Part shown: positions 23,967 through 36,298 of the stretch, piece after piece
Position numbering within the stretch: the first letter of the stretch is position 1
Layout: every line of letters starts with the position of its first letter
DNA from: Micromussa lordhowensis
Lineage: Eukaryota; Cnidaria; Anthozoa; Scleractinia; Lobophylliidae
Direction: 5' to 3'
Assembly: GCA_964020085.1 (NCBI GenBank)
Contig: CAXHUQ010001387.1
Span: 186,001 to 250,000 of the forward strand
DNA length: 64,000 nucleotides
Translations under genes and position numbers: made by a program
The notes under the pieces: generated by a model
The model's input: only the letters and a program-made list of their open reading frames with translations
Databases searched by the model: none
What the model was told of the DNA's origin: nothing

Positions 23967-26250
23967 CAGCAAAATGTTGTGCTATGTTTGCACTTCAAGT
24001 GCATACTAATTAGGAGATGATGCCATTTGGGCCAGGGTGTTTTTGAAGTCCCTATAGTCGGCCTACTTTTTTGAGCATTTTGCCTTGGTCCCCCTTTGGC
24101 AAAATGTCAGAAAATGGCCGATTTAGGTGTCCTTGCCAAATTTGTCATAACTCGGCTCTGCGGACACTTATGGAGCCGCAGTTTGCAGCAAAATGTTGTG
24201 CTATGTTTGCACTTCAAGTGCATACTAATTAGGAGATGATGCCATTTGCGCCAGGGTGTTTTTGAAGCCCCTATAGTCGGCCTACTTTTTTGAGCATTTT
24301 GCCTTGGTCCCCCCTTGGCAAAATGTTAGAAAATGGCCGATTTAGGTGTCCTTGCCAAATTTGTCATAACTCGGCTCTGCGGACACTTATGGAGCCGCAG
24401 TTTGCAGCAAAATGTTGTGCTATGTTTGCACTTTAAGTGCATACTAATTAGGAGATGATGCCATTTGCGCCAGGGTGTTTTTGAAGCCCCTATAGTCGGC
24501 CTACTTTTTTGAGCATTTTGCCTTGGTCCCCCCTTGGCAAAATGTCAGAAAATGGCCAATTTAGGTGTCCTTGCCAAATTTGTCATAACTCGGCTCTGCG
24601 GACACTTATGGAGCCGCAGTTTGCAGCAAAATGTTGTGCTATGTTTGCACTTCAAGTGCATACTAATTAGGAGATGATGCCATTTGCGTCAGGGTGTTTT
24701 TGAAGCCTTTATAATCGGCCTACTTTTTTGAGCATTTTGCCTTGGTCCCCCCTTGGCAAAATCTCAGAAAATGGCCGATTTAGGTGTCCTTGCCAAATTT
24801 GTCATAACTCGGCTCTGCGGACACTTATGGAGCCGCAGTTTGCAGCAAAATGTTGTGCTATGTTTGCACTTCAAGTGCATACTAATTAGGAGATGATGCC
24901 ATTTGCGCCAGGGTGTTTTTGAAGCCCTTATAGTCGGCCTACTTTTTTGAGCATTTTGCCTTGGTCCCCCTTTGGCAAAATCTCAGAAAATGGCCGATTT
25001 AGGTGTCCTTGCCAAATTTGTCATAACTCGGCTCTGCGGACACTTATGGAGCCGCAGTTTGCAGCAAAATGTTGTGCTATGTTTGCACTTGAAGTGCATA
25101 CTAATTAGGAGATGATGCCATTTGCGCCAGGGTGTTTTTGAAGCCCCTATAGTCGGCCTACTTTTTTGAGCATTTTGCCTTGGTCCCCCCTTGGCAAAAT
25201 GTCAGAAAATGGCCGATTTAGGTGTCCTTGCCAAATTTGTCATAACTCGGCTCTGCGGACACTTATGGAGCCGCAGTTTGCAGCAAAATGTTGTGCTATG
25301 TTTGCACTTCAAGTGCATACTAATTAGGAGATGATGCCATTTGCGCCAGGGTGTTTTTGAAGCCCCTATAGTCGGCCTACTTTTTTGAGCATTTTGCCTT
25401 GGTCCCCCCTTGGCAAAATGTCAGAAAATGGCCAATTTAGGTGTCCTTGCCAAATTTGTCATAACTCGGCTCTGCGGACACTTATGGAGCCGCAGTTTGC
25501 AGCAAAATGTTGTGCTATGTTTGCACTTCAAGTGCATACTAATTAGGAGATGATGCCATTTGCGTCAGGGTGTTTTTGAAGCCCCTATAATCGGCCTACT
25601 TTTTTGAGCATTTTGCCTTGGTCCCCCCTTGGCAAAATGTCAGAAAATGGCCGATTTAGGTGTCCTTGTCAAATTTGTCATTACTCGGCTCTGCGGACAC
25701 TTATGGAGCCGCAGTTTGCAGCAAAATGTTGTGCTCTGTTTGCACTTCAAGTGCATGCTAATTAGGAGATGATGCCATTTGCGCCAGGGTGTTTTTGAAG
25801 CCCCTATAGTCGGCCTACTTTTTTGAGCATTTTGCCTTGGTCCCCCTTTGGCAAAATGTCAGAAAATGGCCGATTTAGGTGTCCTTGCCAAATTTGTCAT
25901 AACTCGGCTCTGCGGACACTTATGGAGCCGCAGTTTGCAGCAAAATGTTGTGCTATGTTTGCACTTCAAGTGCATACTAATTAGGAGATGATGCCATTTG
26001 CGCCAGGGTGTTTTTGAAGCCCCTATAGTCGGCCTACTTTTTTGAGCATTTTGCCTTGGTCCCCCCTTGGCAAAATGTCAGAAAATTGCCGATTTAGGTG
26101 TCCTTGCCAAATTTGTCATAACTCGGCTCTGCGGACACTTATGGAGCCGCAGTTTGCAGCAAAATGTTGTGCTATGTTTGCACTTCAAGTGCATACTAAT
26201 TAGGAGATGATGCCATTTGCGCCAGGGTGTTTTTGAAGCCCCTATAGTCG

Positions 26251-27290
26251 GCCTACTTATTTGAGCATTTTGCCTTGGTCCCCCCTTGGCAAAATGTCAG
26301 AAAATGGCCGATTTAGGTTTCCTTGCCAAATTTGTCATAACTCGGCTCTGCGGACACTTATGGAGCCGCAGTTTGCAGCAAAATGTTGTGCTATGTTTGC
26401 ACTTCAAGTGCATACTAATTAGGAGATGATGCCATTTGCGCCAGGGTGTTTTTGAAGCCCCTATAGTCGGCCTACTTTTTTGAGCATTTTGCCTTGGTCC
26501 CCCCTTGGCAAAATGTCAAAAAATGGCCGATTTAGGTGTCCTTGCCAAATTTGTCATAACTCGGCTCTGCGGACACTTATGGAGCCGCAGTTTGCAGCAA
26601 AATGTTGTGCTATGTTTGCACTTCAAGTGCATACTAATTAGGAGATGATGCCATTTGCGCCAGGGTGTTTTTGAAGCCCCTATAGTCGGCCTACTTTTTT
26701 GAGCATTTTGCCTTGGTCCCCCCTTGGCAAAATGTCAGAAAATGGCCAATTTAGGTGTCCTTGCCAAATTTGTCATAACTCGGCTCTGCGGACACTTCTG
26801 GAGCCGCACTTTGCAGCAAAATGTTGTGCTATGTTTGCACTTCAAGTGCATACTAATTAAGAGATGATGCCATTTGCGCCAGGGTGTTTTTGAAGCCCCT
26901 ATAGTCGGCCTACTTTTTTGAGCATTTTGCCTTGGTGCCCCCTTAGCAAAATGTCAGAAAATGGCCGATTTAGGTGTCCTTGCCAAATTTGTCATAACTC
27001 GGCTCTGCGGACACTTATGGAGCCGCAGTTTGCAGCAAAATGTTGTGCTATGTTTGCACTTCAAGTGCATACTAATTAGGAGTCAATGCCATTTGCGCCA
27101 GGGTGTTTTTGAAGCCCCTATAGTCGGCCTACTTTTTTGAGCATTTTGCCTTGGTCCCCCCTTGGCAAAATCTCGGAAAATGGCCGATTTAGGTGTCCTT
27201 GCCAAATTTGTCATAAATCGGCTCTGCGGACACTTATGGAGCCGCACTTTGCAGCAAAATGTTGTGCTATGTTTGCACTTCAAGTGCATA
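26251..27290 (+). repeat. Five-monomer duplication, left copy (1,095 bp offset)
   Basis: Markers in order: CTTATTTG with AGGTTTCC, GTCAAAAAATGG (26,514), CTTCTGGAGCCGCACTTTG, GGTGCCCCCTTAGC, GAGTCAATG, then the first unit of the window with CTCGG at 27,172 and CATAAATCGG. All recur 5 x 219 bp downstream. The block is the entry into the composite domain: CTCGG plus AAATCGG appear here and persist to about 52 kb. Confidence 0.88.
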
Positions 27291-27345
27291 CTAATTAGGA
27301 GATGATGCCATTTGCGCCAGGGTGTTTTTGAAGCCCCTATAGTCG

Positions 27346-28385
27346 GCCTACTTATTTGAGCATTTTGCCTTGGTCCCCCCTTGGCAAAATGTCAGAAAAT
27401 GGCCGATTTAGGTTTCCTTGCCAAATTTGTCATAACTCGGCTCTGCGGACACTTATGGAGCCGCAGTTTGCAGCAAAATGTTGTGCTATGTTTGCACTTC
27501 AAGTGCATACTAATTAGGAGATGATGCCATTTGCGCCAGGGTGTTTTTGAAGCCCCTATAGTCGGCCTACTTTTTTGAGCATTTTGCCTTGGTCCCCCCT
27601 TGGCAAAATGTCAAAAAATGGCCGATTTAGGTGTCCTTGCCAAATTTGTCATAACTCGGCTCTGCGGACACTTATGGAGCCGCAGTTTGCAGCAAAATGT
27701 TGTGCTATGTTTGCACTTCAAGTGCATACTAATTAGGAGATGATGCCATTTGCGCCAGGGTGTTTTTGAAGCCCCTATAGTCGGCCTACTTTTTTGAGCA
27801 TTTTGCCTTGGTCCCCCCTTGGCAAAATGTCAGAAAATGGCCAATTTAGGTGTCCTTGCCAAATTTGTCATAACTCGGCTCTGCGGACACTTCTGGAGCC
27901 GCACTTTGCAGCAAAATGTTGTGCTATGTTTGCACTTCAAGTGCATACTAATTAAGAGATGATGCCATTTGCGCCAGGGTGTTTTTGAAGCCCCTATAGT
28001 CGGCCTACTTTTTTGAGCATTTTGCCTTGGTGCCCCCTTAGCAAAATGTCAGAAAATGGCCGATTTAGGTGTCCTTGCCAAATTTGTCATAACTCGGCTC
28101 TGCGGACACTTATGGAGCCGCAGTTTGCAGCAAAATGTTGTGCTATGTTTGCACTTCAAGTGCATACTAATTAGGAGTCAATGCCATTTGCGCCAGGGTG
28201 TTTTTGAAGCCCCTATAGTCGGCCTACTTTTTTGAGCATTTTGCCTTGGTCCCCCCTTGGCAAAATCTCGGAAAATGGCCGATTTAGGTGTCCTTGCCAA
28301 ATTTGTCATAAATCGGCTCTGCGGACACTTATGGAGCCGCACTTTGCAGCAAAATGTTGTGCTATGTTTGCACTTCAAGTGCATA
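27346..28385 (+). repeat. Five-monomer duplication, right copy
   Basis: Second copy of the preceding block, with GTCAAAAAATGG near 27,609, GGTGCCCCCTTAGC near 28,030 and GAGTCAATG near 28,176. The match is lost where the left copy reads AATTAGGAG and this one AATTAAGAG. The sequence then runs directly into the 2,869-bp unit. Confidence 0.87.
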
Positions 28386-28880
28386 CTAATTAAGAGATGA
28401 TGCCATTTGCGCCAGGGTGTTTTTGAAGCCCCTATAGTCGGCCTACTTTTTTGAGCATTTTGCCTTGGTCCCCCCTTGGCAAAATCTCGGAAAATGGCCG
28501 ATTTAGGTGTCCTTGCCAAATTTGTCATAAATCGGCTCTGCGGACACTTATGGAGCCGCAGTTTGCAGCAAAATGTTGTGCTATGTTTGCACTTCAAGTG
28601 CATACTAATTAGGAGATGATGCCATTTGCGCCAGGGTGTTTTTGAAGCCCCTATAGTCGGCCTACTTTTTTGAGCATTTTGCCTTGGTCCCCCCTTGCAA
28701 AATGTCAGAAAATGGCCGATTTAGGTGTCCTTGCCAAATTTGTCATAAATCGGCTCTGCGGACACTTATGGAGCCGCAGTTTGCAGCAAAATGTTGTGCT
28801 ATGTTTGCACTTTAAGTGCATACAAATTAGGAGATGATGCCATTTGCGCCAGGGTGTTTTTGAAGTCCCTATAGTCGGCC

Positions 28881-28999
28881 TACTCGGCTCTGCGGACAAT
28901 TATGGAGTCGCAGTTTGCAGCAAAACGTTGTGCTATGTTTGCACTTCAAGTGCATACTAATTAAGAGATGATGCCATACACACTTTGCAGCAAATTTGT
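28881..28999 (+). repeat. Paired rearranged short monomers (134-bp and 122-bp types), first pair
   Basis: At 28881 CCTAC (monomer position 190) runs straight into TCGGCTC (position 57), dropping 85 bp at a two-base AC match. Ninety-three bases later CCAT (position 150) is followed by ACA of uncertain origin, then CACTTTGCAGCAAA (84-97), then TTTGTCATAAC (46 onward) at a CAAA match, a net loss of 97 bp. Both are deletion or end-joining chimeras of the same satellite. GACAATTATGGAGTCG and AACGTTG mark the body of the pair and ACTGGGCTC follows it. Confidence 0.93.
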
Positions 29000-29776
29000 C
29001 ATAACTGGGCTCTGCGGACACTTATGGAGCCGCCGTTTGCAGCAAAATGTTGTGCTATGTTTGCACTTCAAGTGCATACTAATTAGGAGTCGATGCCATT
29101 TGCGCCAGGTTGTTTTTGAAGCCCCTATAATCGGCCTACTTTTTTGAGCATTTTGCCTTGGTCCCCCCTTGGCAAAATCTCGGAAAATGGCCGATTTAGG
29201 TGTCCTTGCCAAATTTGTCATAAATCGGCTCTGCGGACACTTATGGAGCCGCACTTTGCAGCAAAATGTTGTGCTATGTTTGCACTTCAAGTGCATACTA
29301 ATTAGGAGATGATGCCATTTGCGCCAGGGTGTTTTTGAAGCCCCTATAGTCGGCCTACTTTTTTGAGCAGTTTGCCTTGGTCCCCCCTTAGCAAAATGTC
29401 AGAAAATGGCCGATTTAGGTGTCCTTGCCAAATTTGTCATAACTCGGCTCTGCGGACACTTATGGAGCCGCAGTTTGCAGCAAAATGTTGTGCTATGTTT
29501 GCACTTCAAGTGCATACTAATTAGGAGTCGATGCCATTTGCGCCAGGGTGTTTTTGAAGCCCCTATAGTCGGCCTACTTTTTTGAGCATTTTGCCTTGGT
29601 CCCCCCTTGGCAAAATCTCGGAAAATGGCCGATTTAGGTGTCCTTGCCAAATTTGTCATAAATCGGCTCTGCGGACACTTATGGAGCCGCACTTTGCAGC
29701 AAAATGTTGTGCTATGTTTGCACTTCAAGTGCATACTAATTAAGAGATGATGCCATTTGCGCCAGGGTGTTTTTGA

Positions 29777-29788
29777 AGCCCCTACTTT
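29777..29788 (+). other. 11-bp deletion landmark between CCTA repeats
   Basis: GCCCCTATAGTCGGCCTACT is reduced to GCCCCTACT. The lost 11 bases lie between two CCTA direct repeats, one of which is kept, as expected for slippage. The same deletion is found at 32646, 35601, 44913 and 52231 and nowhere else, so all five descend from one event and serve as block boundaries. Confidence 0.92.
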
Positions 29789-31050
29789 TTTGAGCATTTT
29801 GCCTTGGTCCCCCCTTGGCAAAATGTCAGAAAATGGCCGATTTAGGTGTCCTTGCCAAATTTGTCATAACTCGGCTCTGCGGACACTTATGGAGCCGCAG
29901 TTTGCAGCAAAATGTTGTGCTATGTTTGCACTTTAAGTGCATACTAATTAGGAGATGATGCCATTTTCGCCAGGGTGTTTTTGAAGCCCCTATAGTCGGC
30001 CTACTTTTTTGAGCATTTTGCCTTGGTCCCCCCTTGGCAAAATGTCAGAAAATGGCCGATTTAGGTGTCCTTGCCAAATTTGTCATAACTCAGCTCTGCG
30101 GACACTTATGGAGCCGCAGTTTGCAGCAAAATGTTGTGCTATGTTTGCACTTCAAGTGCATACTAATTAGGAGATGATGCCATTTGCGCCAGGGTGTTTT
30201 TGAAGCCCCTATAGTCGGCCTACTTTTTTCAGCATTTTGCCTTGGTCCCCCCTTGGCAAAATCTCAGAAAATGGCCGATTTAGGTGTCCTTGCCAAATTT
30301 GTCATAACTCGGCTCTGCGGACACTTATGGAGCCGCAGTTTGCGGCAAAATGTTGTGCTATGTTTGCACTTCAAGAGCATACTAATTAGGAGATGATGCC
30401 ATTTGCGCCAGGGTGTTTTTGAAGCCCCTATAGTCGGCCTACTTTTTTGAGCATTTTGCCTTGGTCCCCCCTTGGCAAAATCTCAGAAAATGGCCGATTT
30501 AGGTGTCCTTGCCAAATTTGTCATAAATCGGCTCTGCGGACACTTATGGAGCCGCAGTTTGCAGCAAAATGTTGTGCTATGTTTGCACTTCAAATGCACA
30601 CTAATTAGGAGATGATGCCATTTGCGCCAGGGTGTTTTTGAAGCCCCTATAGTCGGGCTACTTTTTTGAGCATTTTGCCTTGGTCCCCCCTTGGCAAAAT
30701 GTCAGAAAATGGCCGATTTAGGTGTCCTTGCCAAATTTGTCATAACTCGGCTCTGCGGACACTTATGGAGCCGCAGTTTGCAGCAAAATGTTGTGCTATG
30801 TTTGCACTTTAAGTGCATACTAATTAAGAGATGATGCCATTTGCGCCAGGGTGTTTTTGAAGCCCCTATAGTCGGCCTACTTTTTTGAGCATTTTGCCTT
30901 GGTCCCCCCTTGGCAAAATGTCAGAAAATGGCCGACTTAGGTGTCTTTGCCAAATTTGTCATAACTCGACTCTGCGGACACTTATGGAGCCTCAGTTTGC
31001 AGCAAAATGTTGTGCTATGTTTGCACTTCAAGTGCATACTAATTAGGAGA

Positions 31051-33919
31051 TGCCATTTGCGCCAGGGTGTTTTTGAAGCCCCTATAGTCGGCCTACTTTT
31101 TTGAGCATTTTGCCTTGGTCCCCCCTTGGCAAAATCTCGGAAAATGGCCGATTTAGGTGTCCTTGCCAAATTTGTCATAAATCGGCTCTGCGGACACTTA
31201 TGGAGCCGCACTTTGCAGCAAAATGTTGTGCTATGTTTGCACTTCAAGTGCATACTAATTAAGAGATGATGCCATTTGCGCCAGGGTGTTTTTGAAGCCC
31301 CTATAGTCGGCCTACTTTTTTGAGCATTTTGCCTTGGTCCCCCCTTGGCAAAATCTCGGAAAATGGCCGATTTAGGTGTCCTTGCCAAATTTGTCATAAA
31401 TCGGCTCTGCGGACACTTATGGAGCCGCAGTTTGCAGCAAAATGTTGTGCTATGTTTGCACTTCAAGTGCATACTAATTAGGAGATGATGCCATTTGCGC
31501 CAGGGTGTTTTTGAAGCCCCTATAGTCGGCCTACTTTTTTGAGCATTTTGCCTTGGTCCCCCCTTGCAAAATGTCAGAAAATGGCCGATTTAGGTGTCCT
31601 TGCCAAATTTGTCATAAATCGGCTCTGCGGACACTTATGGAGCCGCAGTTTGCAGCAAAATGTTGTGCTATGTTTGCACTTTAAGTGCATACAAATTAGG
31701 AGATGATGCCATTTGCGCCAGGGTGTTTTTGAAGTCCCTATAGTCGGCCTACTCGGCTCTGCGGACAATTATGGAGTCGCAGTTTGCAGCAAAACGTTGT
31801 GCTATGTTTGCACTTCAAGTGCATACTAATTAAGAGATGATGCCATACACACTTTGCAGCAAATTTGTCATAACTGGGCTCTGCGGACACTTATGGAGCC
31901 GCCGTTTGCAGCAAAATGTTGTGCTATGTTTGCACTTCAAGTGCATACTAATTAGGAGTCGATGCCATTTGCGCCAGGTTGTTTTTGAAGCCCCTATAAT
32001 CGGCCTACTTTTTTGAGCATTTTGCCTTGGTCCCCCCTTGGCAAAATCTCGGAAAATGGCCGATTTAGGTGTCCTTGCCAAATTTGTCATAAATCGGCTC
32101 TGCGGACACTTATGGAGCCGCACTTTGCAGCAAAATGTTGTGCTATGTTTGCACTTCAAGTGCATACTAATTAGGAGATGATGCCATTTGCGCCAGGGTG
32201 TTTTTGAAGCCCCTATAGTCGGCCTACTTTTTTGAGCAGTTTGCCTTGGTCCCCCCTTAGCAAAATGTCAGAAAATGGCCGATTTAGGTGTCCTTGCCAA
32301 ATTTGTCATAACTCGGCTCTGCGGACACTTATGGAGCCGCAGTTTGCAGCAAAATGTTGTGCTATGTTTGCACTTCAAGTGCATACTAATTAGGAGTCGA
32401 TGCCATTTGCGCCAGGGTGTTTTTGAAGCCCCTATAGTCGGCCTACTTTTTTGAGCATTTTGCCTTGGTCCCCCCTTGGCAAAATCTCGGAAAATGGCCG
32501 ATTTAGGTGTCCTTGCCAAATTTGTCATAAATCGGCTCTGCGGACACTTATGGAGCCGCACTTTGCAGCAAAATGTTGTGCTATGTTTGCACTTCAAGTG
32601 CATACTAATTAAGAGATGATGCCATTTGCGCCAGGGTGTTTTTGAAGCCCCTACTTTTTTGAGCATTTTGCCTTGGTCCCCCCTTGGCAAAATGTCAGAA
32701 AATGGCCGATTTAGGTGTCCTTGCCAAATTTGTCATAACTCGGCTCTGCGGACACTTATGGAGCCGCAGTTTGCAGCAAAATGTTGTGCTATGTTTGCAC
32801 TTTAAGTGCATACTAATTAGGAGATGATGCCATTTTCGCCAGGGTGTTTTTGAAGCCCCTATAGTCGGCCTACTTTTTTGAGCATTTTGCCTTGGTCCCC
32901 CCTTGGCAAAATGTCAGAAAATGGCCGATTTAGGTGTCCTTGCCAAATTTGTCATAACTCAGCTCTGCGGACACTTATGGAGCCGCAGTTTGCAGCAAAA
33001 TGTTGTGCTATGTTTGCACTTCAAGTGCATACTAATTAGGAGATGATGCCATTTGCGCCAGGGTGTTTTTGAAGCCCCTATAGTCGGCCTACTTTTTTCA
33101 GCATTTTGCCTTGGTCCCCCCTTGGCAAAATCTCAGAAAATGGCCGATTTAGGTGTCCTTGCCAAATTTGTCATAACTCGGCTCTGCGGACACTTATGGA
33201 GCCGCAGTTTGCGGCAAAATGTTGTGCTATGTTTGCACTTCAAGAGCATACTAATTAGGAGATGATGCCATTTGCGCCAGGGTGTTTTTGAAGCCCCTAT
33301 AGTCGGCCTACTTTTTTGAGCATTTTGCCTTGGTCCCCCCTTGGCAAAATCTCAGAAAATGGCCGATTTAGGTGTCCTTGCCAAATTTGTCATAAATCGG
33401 CTCTGCGGACACTTATGGAGCCGCAGTTTGCAGCAAAATGTTGTGCTATGTTTGCACTTCAAATGCACACTAATTAGGAGATGATGCCATTTGCGCCAGG
33501 GTGTTTTTGAAGCCCCTATAGTCGGGCTACTTTTTTGAGCATTTTGCCTTGGTCCCCCCTTGGCAAAATGTCAGAAAATGGCCGATTTAGGTGTCCTTGC
33601 CAAATTTGTCATAACTCGGCTCTGCGGACACTTATGGAGCCGCAGTTTGCAGCAAAATGTTGTGCTATGTTTGCACTTTAAGTGCATACTAATTAAGAGA
33701 TGATGCCATTTGCGCCAGGGTGTTTTTGAAGCCCCTATAGTCGGCCTACTTTTTTGAGCATTTTGCCTTGGTCCCCCCTTGGCAAAATGTCAGAAAATGG
33801 CCGACTTAGGTGTCTTTGCCAAATTTGTCATAACTCGACTCTGCGGACACTTATGGAGCCTCAGTTTGCAGCAAAATGTTGTGCTATGTTTGCACTTCAA
33901 GTGCATACTAATTAGGAGA
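31051..33919 (+). repeat. 2,869-bp higher-order unit, copy 2
   Basis: Direct tandem partner of the previous unit. I found no difference at any marker compared, so the duplication is very recent or an assembly duplication. Similarity continues about 85 bp beyond the unit (to 34,004) before this copy changes to GTCAGAAAATGTCC while copy 1 has CTCGGAAAATGGCC. Confidence 0.92.
31750..31868 (+). repeat. Paired short monomers, second pair
   Basis: Exactly 2,869 bp after the first pair, with the same 93-bp spacing between the two junctions and the same ACAAATTAGG unit upstream. Confidence 0.92.
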
Positions 33920-35600
33920 TGCCATTTGCGCCAGGGTGTTTTTGAAGCCCCTATAGTCGGCCTACTTTTTTGAGCATTTTGCCTTGGTCCCCCCTTGGCA
34001 AAATGTCAGAAAATGTCCGATTTAGGTGTCCTTGCCAAATTTGTCATAACTCGGCTCTGCGGACACTTATGGAGCCGCAGTTTGCAGCAAAATGTTGTGC
34101 TATGTTTGCACTTCAAGTGCATACTAATTTAGAGATGATGCCATACACACTTTGCAGCAAATTTGTCATAACTGGGCTCTGCGGACACTTATGGAGCCGC
34201 CGTTTGCAGCAAAATGTTGTGCTATGTTTGCACTTCAAGTGCATACTAATTAGGAGTCGATGCCATTTGCGCCAGGTTGTTTTTGAAGCCCCTATAGTCG
34301 GCCTACTTTTTTGAGCATTTTGCCTTGGTCCCCCCTTGGCAAAATCTCGGAAAATGGCCGATTTAGGTGTCCTTGCCAAATTTGTCATAAATCGGCTCTG
34401 CGGACACTTATGGAGCCGCACTTTGCAGCAAAATGTTGTGCTATGTTTGCACTTCAAGTGCATACTAATTAAGAGATGATGCCATTTGCGCCAGGGTGTT
34501 TTTGAAGCCCCTATAGTCGGCCTACTTTTTTGAGCATTTTGCCTTGGTCCCCCCTTAGCAAAATGTCAGAAAATGGCCGATTTAGGTGTCCTTGCCAAAT
34601 TTGTCATAACTCGGCTCTGCGGACACTTATGGAGCCGCAGTTTGCAGCAAAATGTTGTGCTATGTTTGCACTTCAAGTGCATACTAATTAGGAGTCGATG
34701 CCATTTGCGCCAGGGTGTTTTTGAAGCCCCTATAGTCGGCCTACTTTTTTGAGCATTTTGCCTTGGTCCCCCCTTGGCAAAATCTCGGAAAATGGCCGAT
34801 TTAGGTGTCCTTGCCAAATTTGTCATAAATCGGCTCTGCGGACACTTATGGAGCCGCAGTTTGCAGCAAAATGTTGTGCTATGTTTGCACTTCAAGTGCA
34901 TACTAATTAAGAGATGATGCCATTTGCGCCAGGGTGTTTTTGAAGCCCCTATAGTCGGCCTACTTTTTTGAGCATTTTGCCTTGGTCCCCCCTTGGCAAA
35001 ATCTCGGAAAATGGCCGATTTAGGTGTCCTTGCCAAATTTGTCATAAATCGGCTCTGCGGACACTTATGGAGCCGCACTTTGCAGCAAAATGTTGTGCTA
35101 TGTTTGCACTTCAAGTGCATACTAATTAAGAGATGATGCCATTTGCGCCAGGGTGTTTTTGAAGCCCCTATAGTCGGCCTACTTTTTTGAGCAGTTTGCC
35201 TTGGTCCCCCCTTAGCAAAATGTCAGAAAATGGCCGATTTAGGTGTCCTTGCCAAATTTGTCATAACTCGGCTCTGCGGACACTTATGGAGCCGCAGTTT
35301 GCAGCAAAATGTTGTGCTATGTTTGCACTTCAAGTGCATACTAATTAGGAGTCGATGCCATTTGCGCCAGGGTGTTTTTGAAGCCCCTATAGTCGGCCTA
35401 CTTTTTTGAGCATTTTGCCTTGGTCCCCCCTTGGCAAAATCTCGGAAAATGGCCGATTTAGGTGTCCTTGCCAAATTTGTCATAAATCGGCTCTGCGGAC
35501 ACTTATGGAGCCGCACTTTGCAGCAAAATGTTGTGCTATGTTTGCACTTCAAGTGCATACTAATTAAGAGATGATGCCATTTGCGCCAGGGTGTTTTTGA
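32646..35600 (+). repeat. Third fourteen-monomer interval (2,955 bp)
   Basis: The distance between the 11-bp deletion landmarks at 32646 and 35601 is 2,955 bp. Adding back one 97-bp, one 11-bp and one 3-bp deletion gives 14 x 219. It is 86 bp longer than 2,869 because it lacks the 134-bp short unit and the single-base loss. It holds only the 122-bp type (34141), directly after a unit ending AATTTAGAG. Confidence 0.85.
34141..34166 (+). repeat. 122-bp type short monomer alone
   Basis: CCATACACACTTTGCAGC junction without a neighbouring 134-bp type. The unit before it is complete and ends AATTTAGAG instead of AATTAAGAG. Either it predates the pairing, or the 134-bp partner was lost by exchange. 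Confidence 0.9.
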
Positions 35601-36288
35601 AGCCCCTACTTTTTTGAGCATTTTGCCTTGGTCCCCCCTTGGCAAAATGTCAGAAAATGGCCGATTTAGGTGTCCTTGCCAAATTTGTCATAACTCGGCT
35701 CTGCGGACACTTATGGAGCCGCAGTTTGCAGCAAAATGTTGTGCTATGTTTGCACTTTAAGTGCATACTAATTAGGAGATGATGCCATTTTCGCCAGGGT
35801 GTTTTTGAAGCCCCTATAGTCGGCCTACTTTTTTGAGCATTTTGCCTTGGTCCCCCCTTGGCAAAATGTCAGAAAATGGCCGATTTAGGTGTCCTTGCCA
35901 AATTTGTCATAACTCGGCTCTGCGGACACTTATGGAGCCGCAGTTTGCAGCAAAATGTTGTGCTATGTTTGCACTTTAAGTGCATACTAATTAGGAGATG
36001 ATGCCATTTTCGCCAGGGTGTTTTTGAAGCCCCTATAGTCGGCCTACTTTTTTGAGCATTTTGCCTTGGTCCCCCCTTGGCAAAATGTCAGAAAATGGCC
36101 GATTTAGGTCTCCTTGCCAAATTTGTCATAACTCGGCTCTGCGGACACTTATGGAGCCGCAGTTTGCAGCAAAATGTTGTGCTATGTTTGCACTTCAAGA
36201 GCATACTAATTAGGAGATGATGCCATTTGCGCCAGGGTGTTTTTGAAGCCCCTATAGTCGGCCTACTTTTTTGAGCATTTTGCCTTGG

Positions 36289-36298
36289 TTCGTTCTTG
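36289..36298 (+). other. C-tract replaced by TTCGTTC variant
   Basis: GGTTCGTTCTTGG stands in place of the usual GGTCCCCCCTTGG, removing the C6 run from the hairpin loop while leaving both arms intact. The same form occurs at 45,601 and 52,919, and related forms GGCCCGTTCTTGG and GGTCCGTTCTTGG near 58,818 and 59,257, so it tags the start of the large block and also links it to the last domain. Confidence 0.88.

Larger units (their letters stand above)
17060..26250 (+). repeat. More uniform array domain with recurring marker module
   Basis: Units are close to the consensus and keep 219-bp spacing. A module, GGCCAATTT unit followed by GCGTCAGG or GCGTTAGG, ATAATCGG, usually TGCTCTG and a CCCCCTTTGG junction, starts at 19738, 21709, 23680, 24556 and 25432. 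These distances are exactly 9, 9, 4 and 4 monomers. Local oddities are CACAACTCGG and CTTACGG near 17,790-17,820, GTTCCCTCC (one extra base) at 19,051-19,059 and GGGAAAATG near 19,938. I see no gene or RNA feature in it. Confidence 0.85.
28182..31050 (+). repeat. 2,869-bp higher-order unit, copy 1
   Basis: Fourteen monomer equivalents containing both rearranged short units. 14 x 219 = 3,066; subtracting 85 and 97 (the short units), 11 (landmark deletion near 29,777), 3 (GAGATGCC near 31,045) and 1 (CTTGCAAAATG near 28,694) gives exactly 2,869. Other private variants are ACAAATTAGG, CCATTTTCGCC, TTTTTTCAGC, TTTGCGGC, CAAATGCACAC, GTCGGGCTAC and GACTTAGGTGTCTTTG. All are found at the same offset in the next copy. 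Confidence 0.92.

Noticed and set aside
28975..28988. ACACAC at the 122-type junction as a microsatellite seed
   Set aside because: It is only three AC pairs formed by the join and is not expanded in any copy.
34566..35120. Long open frames of 64-184 codons on both strands, the longest on the minus strand in 27-52 kb
   Set aside because: They are tandem read-throughs of the satellite because 219 is divisible by 3. They start and stop at monomer variants, several frames are open at once, and no promoter, splice or codon pattern supports a gene.
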